A stretch of DNA of 12,124 nucleotides, taken from positions 1 to 12,124 of the forward strand of contig JBGVNF010000026.1 of assembly GCA_045125245.1 (NCBI GenBank), read 5' to 3'. A program made the position numbers and the translations under genes. Positions 6,687 through 12,124 of the stretch are shown here, in pieces; positions within the stretch are counted from its first letter, which is position 1; every line of letters starts with the position of its first letter. Source of the stretch: SVEL01 sp045125245. GTDB taxonomy: Bacteria; Bacillota; Clostridia; Lachnospirales; Lachnospiraceae. The notes under the pieces were generated by a model that saw only the letters and a list, made by a program, of their open reading frames with translations, was not told where the DNA came from and made no database searches.

Positions 6687-7007
6687 ATGAAGAAAAAAGT
6701 AAAAATATTAATCGTATGTATACTAATGATTATATTTCTACCATATTTGAATGTCGAATTATTAACATTTAGATATGGCAAAGATTTCGAACTTAAAGAG
6801 TATAATATGGTTACAGGTATTTCATATTGTAAGGTTATGAAATATAGAAAAAATTATGCGGAAGTGTTGTATGTTTGTAAGGGTGAAGCCACGATACTTG
6901 TGAAATATGAGCGCGACGATAGTGGAGAATGGGTAGATAATTATTGGGAATGTATTTGGTCAGCTTCTGGAAGTGCAGATGAGTTTATTTGGCCATATTA
7001 TCGTTAG
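6687..7007 (+). CDS. Short exported hypothetical protein
   Basis: The 106-residue product starts with MKKKVK and a hydrophobic stretch to about residue 20 (ILIVCILMIIFLPYL), with no lipobox, so it is either a cleaved Sec signal or a single anchor. The rest is strand-rich with many aromatic residues: YNMVTGISYCKVMKYRKNYA, VLYVCKGEATILVKYERDD, then GEWVDNYWECIW. The pattern suggests a small beta-rich extracellular domain with three cysteines. GGAG at 6672-6675 lies 11 bases upstream of the ATG, an acceptable but weak site. It is the only intact frame between two stretches of decayed genes, and it too could be a shortened relic. No family recognised. Confidence 0.6.
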   Translation: MKKKVKILIVCILMIIFLPYLNVELLTFRYGKDFELKEYNMVTGISYCKVMKYRKNYAEVLYVCKGEATILVKYERDDSGEWVDNYWECIWSASGSADEFIWPYYR

Positions 7008-7013
7008 AGTACT

Positions 7014-7127
7014 AACCGTACAAATTTTCTTTTGGTGCTATCTATAACTATGCTACCGATAACTGTAGTTAGTAAAGAAGAATTAGAAGTAATGCGCTCT
7101 CATTTTGGGAAATATTATCAAGTGTAA
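7014..7127 (+). pseudogene. Signal-peptide-like gene fragment
   Basis: The frame reads FLLVLSITMLPITVVSKEEL and then EVMRSHFGKYYQV before a stop at 7125-7127. This looks like the N-terminus of an exported protein cut short after the signal region. No ATG with a ribosome site precedes it; it begins only 6 bases after the previous stop. It could be a truncated relic or a chance hydrophobic frame. Confidence 0.3.
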
Positions 7128-7243
7128 ATAAACTTAGTGAAATAAAAATGTAAAAATTTGGTAGAAAGAAATATATAAGTAGGATAAAATAAAGAATAGA
7201 ATATTATTTATTGCTTTGCAGAAAAAGATTGAGGTGTAAAATT

Positions 7244-7729
7244 ATGAAAAAAATAATTGCTAATGTAACATGTATGATTGTTGTTTTTAGTTGTGTTTTT
7301 TTTATTGGTTGTAGTAAGAAGGAAGAAACTCATCAACCAACGAAACAAAATACAGTAAAGTATGAAGAAACTCAGCAATCAACGAAGCAGAATATAGAAA
7401 ACCACGAAGAAATGGAGACTACTGTATTAACAAAAAATTTTTATCAAATGTATATGGAATCAATAGCTGATATTGATATAGAAGTGGTGAAAGAGGCAGC
7501 GTATGATTATTATAATGATTTGACGTTTATTGAAGAAATTGTTGATATTAGAATATGTACAATAGAGGCGGAAATAAAAGCATTTACTGAAGAAGATGAT
7601 GTTTTGGGTGAAGTTGTAGTATTAGAGGTTGATACAATTACATATGGAATGGAAGAGACAGACAAGAGATTTATGACATTAAAGAAGGATAATACTGGAA
7701 AATGGAAGGTAGATAATGAAGGAAGATAA
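7244..7729 (+). CDS. Lipoprotein with NTF2-like C-terminal domain
   Basis: The 161-residue product carries a type II signal (MKKIIANV, then VVFSCVFFIGC) with the lipobox FIGC and lipidated Cys23. A low-complexity linker follows, holding two copies of a 14-residue unit (EETHQPTKQNTVKY and EETQQSTKQNIENH). Residues about 65-161 form an alpha+beta domain: a long helix (YMESIADIDIEVVKEAAYDYY), then strands EVVVLEVDTI and the end FMTLKKDNTGKWKVDNEG, typical of NTF2-like/DUF4829-type extracytoplasmic domains. The start at 7244 is supported by GAGGTG at 7231-7236; an in-frame ATG at 7211 has no site. It sits alone before the promoter of the core operon. The specific role is unknown. Confidence 0.75.
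   Translation: MKKIIANVTCMIVVFSCVFFIGCSKKEETHQPTKQNTVKYEETQQSTKQNIENHEEMETTVLTKNFYQMYMESIADIDIEVVKEAAYDYYNDLTFIEEIVDIRICTIEAEIKAFTEEDDVLGEVVVLEVDTITYGMEETDKRFMTLKKDNTGKWKVDNEGR
7322..7405 (+). repeat. Two-copy 42-base in-frame tandem repeat
   Basis: Bases 7322-7363 and 7364-7405 are diverged direct copies, each encoding 14 residues beginning EET and sharing STKQN/PTKQN. A third partial start (GAAGAA) follows. They lie in the linker between lipid anchor and domain, where copy number can change without breaking the frame. Confidence 0.8.
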
Positions 7730-7786
7730 ATAGAGTTTAAATAAATTAGTTTTGATTTTCGGTGCATAGCAACTGCGATTTAGTTC

Positions 7787-7815
7787 TTGTGATTTTAAAT
7801 CTACCATAGTATAAT
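7787..7815 (+). promoter_or_regulatory. Sigma-A promoter for the receiver-decarboxylase operon
   Basis: TTGTGA at 7787-7792 and a perfect TATAAT at 7810-7815 are separated by 17 bases. The 5' leader to the ATG at 7882 is about 60 bases. No upstream gene reads into it closely, and it stands at the start of the core-genome operon. Confidence 0.72.
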
Positions 7816-7881
7816 GATGATAACAGAGTTTGGATGTGTTTAACACGAATTGATTATATATGACGGACTAAGGAGGCAGAC

Positions 7882-8298
7882 ATGAAAAAAATACTTGTAG
7901 TAGATGATACAAAAGCGATTCTTAAGATGGCGAAATTTGTTCTTAATGATAAGTATGATGTGTATTTATCTAATAGCGGTGAGTTGGCCTTAGAGATTTT
8001 GAATAGAAAGCCTATAGACATTGTACTTATGGATGTGGACATGCCTGATATGGATGGTGTGGAGACTGTAGAAAAGATTAGACAGATGGAGAATATTAAG
8101 GATATTCCAGTTATGTTTTTTACGGCTTTAGCATCTAAGGAAACTGTACAAAGATGTATGGATGTAGGTATGGTAGGATATATAGTGAAACCGTATAAGC
8201 CAGAAGAGTTATTGGAGCGACTTGAAAAGTTCTTTGAAACTACTACATATGTAGCGCCAGAGAATGGAAATGGTGCTAGCGAGGAGCAGGATGAATAA
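7882..8298 (+). CDS. Single-domain response regulator (CheY-like receiver)
   Basis: The 138-residue protein is one receiver domain with no DNA-binding output domain. All phosphorylation residues are present: Asp8/Asp9 in VVDDTK, the acceptor Asp51 in VLMDVDMPDMDG, Thr81 in FFTA and Lys103 in VKPYKPEEL. The last 16 or so residues are an acidic Gly/Glu-rich tail. The ribosome site AGGAGG at 7871-7876 is 5 bases before the ATG, and a good promoter lies at 7787. The gene ends in ATGAATAA, so its last 8 bases overlap the decarboxylase start, indicating translational coupling. No histidine kinase is nearby, so the phosphodonor is encoded elsewhere. It may act by protein-protein contact; a link to the decarboxylase is suggested only by position. 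Confidence 0.9.
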   Translation: MKKILVVDDTKAILKMAKFVLNDKYDVYLSNSGELALEILNRKPIDIVLMDVDMPDMDGVETVEKIRQMENIKDIPVMFFTALASKETVQRCMDVGMVGYIVKPYKPEELLERLEKFFETTTYVAPENGNGASEEQDE

Positions 8299-9835
8299 TA
8301 GTAAGGACGGCCTTTACGAAAAATTAAATACATATAGTGATGGAGATGTGTATCCATTTCATATGCCGGGGCATAAGAGGAATATGCCGCGTATTAAGAG
8401 TGCCTATGATTATGATATAACAGAGATTGATGGTTTTGATAATCTTCATCATGCTAGAGGAATTTTGAGAGAGTCTATGGATATGGCTGCTGGATTTTAT
8501 GGAACAAAGAAGACATATTATCTGGTGAATGGTAGTACCTGTGGACTCTTGTCAGCTATATCGGCAGTGGTGAATTATGGCGATAAGATTATTATGGCGA
8601 GGATTTGCCATAAGGCAGTTTATAATGCAGTATATTTAAATAATCTTAAAGCGGCTTACGTTTATCCAAGACCTGTGGAGGATACTAGTATTTTAGGCGG
8701 TATTCATCCAAAGGATGTGGAAAAGGCTATAGAGGAAAATCCTGATGCGAAGGCGGTAGTTATTACGTCTCCTACGTATGAGGGTGTGGTGTCTTATGTA
8801 CAGGCCATTGCCAAGGTGGTTCATGAGAAGAGTATACCTCTTATAGTTGACGAGGCTCATGGAGCTCATTTTAGTATGAGTGGATATTTTCCGAAGTCGG
8901 CGCTAGAGTGTGGAGCAGATATAGTTATACAAAGTGTTCATAAGACATTGCCATCTCTTACACAGACAGCGCTCCTTCATATATGTGGAGATTTGGTTGA
9001 TGAGTCTAAGGTGGAGAGGTATCTTTCTATATATCAGTCTAGTAGTCCGTCATATGTACTTATGTCAAGCATAGATAATTGTGTAAGGGAGATTATTCGT
9101 AAAGGGCCATTAGGTTTTATTGATTACGAAGGTATGCTGACAGAATTTAGAGAGAAAATGAATAATCTTACGCAGCTAAAGCTTTTAGATAAAAAGATTC
9201 TTGGAAAATCAGGCTGTTATGATTTGGATATGGGCAAGCTTGTCATTCAGGTAAAAAGCATTACTTATACAGGTCAGGATTTATATAATGAGCTTTTAAG
9301 TAAATATCACATTCAGCTAGAAATGGCGGCGAGAGATTATGTCATAGCTATGACATCTTTAAATGATACAAAAGATGGTTTTGATAGACTATATGAGGCA
9401 TTATTTAATATTGATAGAGATATACGTATAAAGGAAGGCTATGGTCAGACTGAGGGGCTTATGCATATTAAGCCATTAGACGAGGGTGCAGTGAGTATAT
9501 TGGAAAAGCCGGCTGTGACTTGTATGGATATAAGAGAGGCTATTAATTCTAAGAAGGAAGAGGTTGAATTTTCAAGCAGTAGTGGTAGAATAGCTGCAGA
9601 GTATGTTTACCTTTATCCGCCAGGAGTGCCAGTTATAGTTCCTGGACAGATGATAGAAAAAGTGGTCATCGATTATCTTCTTGACTGTAAAGCTAAGGGC
9701 TTGCAGGTTCAAGGTCAAGAGGATGATGAGTTAATGAATATAGTTGTTATTAAAGAGAATTGGAAGGAATTTAGCTATGGGAAAAATATTTTACCTGATG
9801 GGGAAAAGCTCATCGGGGAAGGATACCATGTTTAA
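8291..9835 (+). CDS. PLP-dependent Orn/Lys/Arg decarboxylase family protein (short YaaO/SpeA type)
   Basis: This 514-residue fold-type I enzyme probably decarboxylates a basic amino acid to a polyamine precursor or diamine. The N-terminal family motif FHMPGHKRN is at 23-31, the cofactor-phosphate loop VNGSTCG at 79-85, DEAHGAHF at 187-194, and the PLP-binding Lys218 in SVHKTLPS. The C-terminal subdomain has YPPGVPVIVPGQ at 442-453. It lacks the N-terminal receiver-like wing domain of the large enterobacterial enzymes, as is usual for the Gram-positive short type. The start at 8291 is chosen for GAGGAG at 8281-8286; in-frame ATGs upstream lie inside the receiver gene. The 3' end overlaps the kinase gene by 59 bases. 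The exact substrate (arginine, lysine or ornithine) cannot be set from sequence; B. subtilis relatives are SpeA and YaaO. Confidence 0.9.
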   Translation: MNNSKDGLYEKLNTYSDGDVYPFHMPGHKRNMPRIKSAYDYDITEIDGFDNLHHARGILRESMDMAAGFYGTKKTYYLVNGSTCGLLSAISAVVNYGDKIIMARICHKAVYNAVYLNNLKAAYVYPRPVEDTSILGGIHPKDVEKAIEENPDAKAVVITSPTYEGVVSYVQAIAKVVHEKSIPLIVDEAHGAHFSMSGYFPKSALECGADIVIQSVHKTLPSLTQTALLHICGDLVDESKVERYLSIYQSSSPSYVLMSSIDNCVREIIRKGPLGFIDYEGMLTEFREKMNNLTQLKLLDKKILGKSGCYDLDMGKLVIQVKSITYTGQDLYNELLSKYHIQLEMAARDYVIAMTSLNDTKDGFDRLYEALFNIDRDIRIKEGYGQTEGLMHIKPLDEGAVSILEKPAVTCMDIREAINSKKEEVEFSSSSGRIAAEYVYLYPPGVPVIVPGQMIEKVVIDYLLDCKAKGLQVQGQEDDELMNIVVIKENWKEFSYGKNILPDGEKLIGEGYHV

Positions 9836-10361
9836 AAAGCTTATAGAGGATAAGGCGCTAGGTCTTAAAACAATCGTGGGTTATACTACAAGACCAATGC
9901 GTGAAGGTGAGCGAGACGGTGTAGAGTATTTCTTTGTGGATGAAGAAAAGATGCTTTTACTTGAGGCTGAAGGTAAGGTTATAGAGAGACGAAGCTACAA
10001 TACTGTTCATGGAATATGGAGCTACTTTACAGTAGATGATGGACAAGTTAATTTAGATTCGGATGATAAGTATCTTCTTATCGGAACACTTGAGTCGTAT
10101 GAGAAGGTGAGAAATTATTACGGTAAGGAGTATCTTGTTCCTTTGTATATAAGTGTGGATGATGGTCTTAGACTTCAGAGAGCACTTGATAGAGAGAGGC
10201 AGCAGGATAAGCCAAAGTACGCCGAGATGTGTAGAAGATTTTTGGCAGATGAGGCTGATTTTGCCAAGGAAAATATAGATAGATGTGAGATAACAGTTAG
10301 CTATGAAAATGTGGATTTGGAGAGCTGTTATAAACTTATCTGTGATAGAATATGTGAGTAA
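9777..10361 (+). CDS. Guanylate kinase-like nucleotide kinase
   Basis: The 194-residue product resembles guanylate kinase, which makes GDP from GMP and ATP. The phosphate loop is GKSSSGKDT at 9-17 (usual form GPSGxGKxT), and the GMP-site motif YTTRPMREGERDGVEYFF at 36-53 is well kept (Arg39, Arg42, Glu45, Tyr51). The middle part differs from housekeeping Gmk: SYNTVHGIWSYFT at 73-85 replaces the usual NYYGT segment. A helix with RALDRERQQ at 135-143 supplies lid arginines. ATG at 9777 has AAGGA at 9764-9768, inside the end of the decarboxylase gene. It occupies the place held by thymidylate kinase (tmk) in the B. subtilis order. It may be a second, specialised Gmk; a canonical gmk elsewhere would support that. 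Confidence 0.82.
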   Translation: MGKIFYLMGKSSSGKDTMFKKLIEDKALGLKTIVGYTTRPMREGERDGVEYFFVDEEKMLLLEAEGKVIERRSYNTVHGIWSYFTVDDGQVNLDSDDKYLLIGTLESYEKVRNYYGKEYLVPLYISVDDGLRLQRALDRERQQDKPKYAEMCRRFLADEADFAKENIDRCEITVSYENVDLESCYKLICDRICE

Positions 10362-10468
10362 TATATACTAGTTAAATGTTGTTTTACATTTTAAAATGAT
10401 GAGTATACCACAGAAGAATACTAATGAATAGATGACGATTTAGATGAAATAAGGATGGAGGTGAGCTT

Positions 10469-10918
10469 ATGGATAACATGGATATGCGTATATCAGAACT
10501 ACTTAATGCCAGTAGAGTTCAGGCGCCAAAGCAGACAAAGGAAAGCGATGGTAGTTTCAAATTTACTCTTATTAGTAATATTCAGGAGGCGGATATTCAG
10601 GCTAAGGTAAGCGCACTGGTCAATGAGATATCTGAGCAGGGAAAAAAGATTTCCAAGCGAACTGATATAAGAGATATGAAAAGATATAGGGAACTTGTTA
10701 AGTCTTTCTTAAATGAGGTAGTTTATAGAAGTCATAAATTCTCCAGAGAGAACTTTCTTGATAGAAGAGGAAGACATAGAGTTTATGGTATTATAAGACT
10801 TATCGATGAAAATCTTGATGATTTGGCAGAGGAGCTTATCAAGGAAGAGAAGGATAATCTAGCGATTTTAATGAAGATTGGAGAGATAGAAGGGTTACTT
10901 CTTGATATATTAACCTAG
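10469..10918 (+). CDS. yaaR: YaaR family protein (DUF327)
   Basis: This 149-residue soluble, mostly helical protein matches YaaR of B. subtilis, a conserved protein of unknown function encoded just upstream of holB. The C-terminal half has the family signature: DMKRYRELVKSFLNEVV, HKFSRENFLDRRGRHRVYGI, and IRLIDENLDDLAEELI. The first 30 residues are polar and probably disordered. The ribosome site GGAGGTG at 10457-10463 lies 5 bases before the ATG. A 107-base gap separates it from the kinase gene; I see only a poor TTTACA/TATACC pair in it and no hairpin, so it is probably in the same transcript. The stop is 15 bases before holB. Confidence 0.9.
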   Translation: MDNMDMRISELLNASRVQAPKQTKESDGSFKFTLISNIQEADIQAKVSALVNEISEQGKKISKRTDIRDMKRYRELVKSFLNEVVYRSHKFSRENFLDRRGRHRVYGIIRLIDENLDDLAEELIKEEKDNLAILMKIGEIEGLLLDILT

Positions 10919-10933
10919 GAAGGATGCTAATAT

Positions 10934-11947
10934 ATGGCTGGTTTTAGAGATATTCTTGGACAGAAGAGTGTTATAACACATATGAAAAAGGCAGTGAGTG
11001 AGGGAAAAACATCTCATGCTTATATATTGAACGGTGAAAAGGGTATGGGTAAAAAACTATTAGCTCATGCCTTTTCTATGACTCTTCAGTGCGAACAGGG
11101 TGGCGAAGAGCCTTGCATGGAGTGTCGAAGCTGTAAGCAGGCAGAGGGTAGAAATCATCCAGACATAAAGTGGATAATACACGAAAAACCTAATACCATT
11201 TCCGTAGAAGAAGTGCGTGACCAGCTAGTAAATGATATGGCCATTAAGCCTTATTCTGGGAAATATAAAATATATATTATAGATGAGGGTGAGAAGATGA
11301 CACCAGCAGCTCAGAACACCCTTCTTAAAACCATCGAAGAGCCACCAGCGTATGGAATAGTTATCATATTAACTAGCAATAAAGAGATGCTTCTTCAGAC
11401 TATCCTATCTAGATGTGTTAGTTTAAACTTACGACCTCTTAAGGATGAAGAGATGAAAAGGTATCTTATAAGCCATGAGAATGTGCCAGATTATCAGGCG
11501 GCTATGGCAGTAAGGTTTGCAGGTGGAAACCTAGGACGAGCTATAGACATTATTTCTTCAGACGATTTTATAGCTATGAAGGATGATGTGGTAAGGGCTC
11601 TTAAAAATGTTTATAAAATGACAGCTTCAGATATCAATCAGCTGGTAAAAGAGCATACTGTTTATAAAAATGATATGGATGCATATCTTAATCTTATAAT
11701 AATGTGGTTTAGAGATGTGCTATTATATAAGGCCTCAGGCCATGAAAATTGTTTAATGTTTGAAGGTGAAATGGCAGTTATCGAGAAACAGGCTAGAGAG
11801 GTTTCTTATGACGGGGTTCAGGAAATCTTAGTGGAGATAGATAATTTAAAGAGTCGCTTAAAATCAAACGTAAATTTTGAAATAACACTAGAGCTATTAT
11901 TCATCAAAATTAGGGAAGTGTTTAACTTCAATTCGCAAAGTGCATAA
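10934..11947 (+). CDS. holB: DNA polymerase III subunit delta-prime
   Basis: This 337-residue AAA+ protein is part of the clamp loader (tau/gamma, delta, delta-prime) that places the sliding clamp on DNA. As expected for delta-prime, the phosphate loop is degenerate: GEKGMGKK at 34-41 ends in Lys where Ser/Thr is needed. The zinc module is complete (Cys53, Cys61, Cys64, Cys67), followed by the Walker-B-like YIIDEGEKM, NTLLKTIEEPP at 128-138, and the SRC motif at 159-161. The C-terminal collar helices follow to the end. Length is normal for the family. AAGGATG lies upstream of the ATG, and the gene is 15 bases after yaaR. The usual next gene is ricT/yaaT, but it is not visible in the remaining 177 bases. 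Confidence 0.93.
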   Translation: MAGFRDILGQKSVITHMKKAVSEGKTSHAYILNGEKGMGKKLLAHAFSMTLQCEQGGEEPCMECRSCKQAEGRNHPDIKWIIHEKPNTISVEEVRDQLVNDMAIKPYSGKYKIYIIDEGEKMTPAAQNTLLKTIEEPPAYGIVIILTSNKEMLLQTILSRCVSLNLRPLKDEEMKRYLISHENVPDYQAAMAVRFAGGNLGRAIDIISSDDFIAMKDDVVRALKNVYKMTASDINQLVKEHTVYKNDMDAYLNLIIMWFRDVLLYKASGHENCLMFEGEMAVIEKQAREVSYDGVQEILVEIDNLKSRLKSNVNFEITLELLFIKIREVFNFNSQSA

Positions 11948-11953
11948 TTCTCA

Positions 11954-12124
11954 TTATCGGAACATGGGGGTTATGTAAGACGATTTTCTGCCTATAGTTT
12001 TGATTACTGCTACGAATATCCATCTACCTTTCACCGCTGTTTCGATGAACCCGTGATTTGCTAAATGCCCCCTTGATACAAGTTTATTACTGTGTGATAT
12101 TTCCGATAAAACACAACATATAGC
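11954..12124 (-). other. Unidentified higher-GC segment with open minus-strand frame and inverted repeat; possible mobile-element edge
   Basis: On the minus strand the frame is open from the window edge to a stop at 11954-11956, giving 56 residues including RGHLANHGFIETAVKGRWIF and then VIKTIGRKSSYITPMFR. On the + strand two frames are also largely open, so coding is unproven. TTATCGGAA (11954-11962) is repeated inverted as TTCCGATAA (12101-12109), and GGGGG (11966-11970) faces CCCCC (12068-12072). A count over bases 12001-12060 gives 26 G/C of 60, above the accessory zone. The segment starts 7 bases after holB. An insertion-sequence end, a convergent gene tail, or a small repeat element are all possible. 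Confidence 0.35.

Noticed and set aside
8264..8290. Earlier in-frame start for the decarboxylase at 8264
   Set aside because: It lacks a ribosome site, whereas GAGGAG directly precedes the ATG at 8291, which begins just before the receiver stop.
7854..8357. Minus-strand 167-codon frame opposite the receiver gene
   Set aside because: The + strand encodes a receiver domain with every active-site residue, so the antisense frame is a by-product.
10383..10409. Promoter upstream of yaaR
   Set aside because: TTTACA and TATACC are only 15 bases apart and the match is poor; read-through from the upstream operon is simpler.
1..12124. CRISPR arrays, tRNA or rRNA genes
   Set aside because: I saw no regularly spaced direct repeats, tRNA cloverleaf pattern or rRNA sequence on either strand.

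Overview
The window reads as chromosome of a low-GC Firmicute, most likely a clostridial anaerobe of the Lachnospiraceae type. This is inferred from the strong GGAGG ribosome sites, AGA/ATA-rich codon use, and the gene order OKR decarboxylase, nucleotide kinase, yaaR, holB. That order parallels the Bacillus subtilis yaaO-tmk-yaaQ-yaaR-holB block. Every supported gene is on the + strand, except a possible minus-strand reading frame at the extreme right edge.

Region 1 (1-3460) is a tightly packed, very AT-rich operon tail. It holds the C-terminus of an unidentified protein (possibly a PaaK/CapK-type adenylating enzyme), a BtrH-like cysteine acyltransferase with an extra C-terminal beta-sandwich-like domain, a stand-alone AMP-forming acyl ligase, and a free-standing acyl/peptidyl carrier protein. 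Together they can activate a carboxylic acid, load it on the carrier and hand it to an acceptor. This is the logic of a small thiotemplated natural-product or modification pathway, and it is the most interesting system here. The cluster begins outside the window, so its product cannot be named.

Region 2 (about 3461-7730) is an accessory zone of small secreted proteins and lipoproteins, none tied to a known function. It contains a membrane-anchored FTP/PepSY-like protein, a diverged tandem pair of paralogous lipoproteins sharing an SVPKTC motif, a short exported protein, and an NTF2-like lipoprotein with a 14-residue tandem repeat. Between them lie at least four decayed or frameshifted genes, including a broken bacterial SH3 domain. 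Two intrinsic terminators and one candidate promoter divide the zone.

Region 3 (about 7780-11947) is a core-genome operon of higher GC. A good promoter (TTGTGA-17-TATAAT) precedes a single-domain CheY-like receiver. This is translationally coupled to a short Orn/Lys/Arg decarboxylase, which overlaps a guanylate-kinase-like gene. YaaR and the DNA polymerase III delta-prime subunit follow.

The last 177 bases do not show the start of ricT (yaaT), the usual neighbour of holB. They are richer in GC, carry a 9-bp inverted repeat and an open minus-strand frame, and may be the edge of an inserted element.
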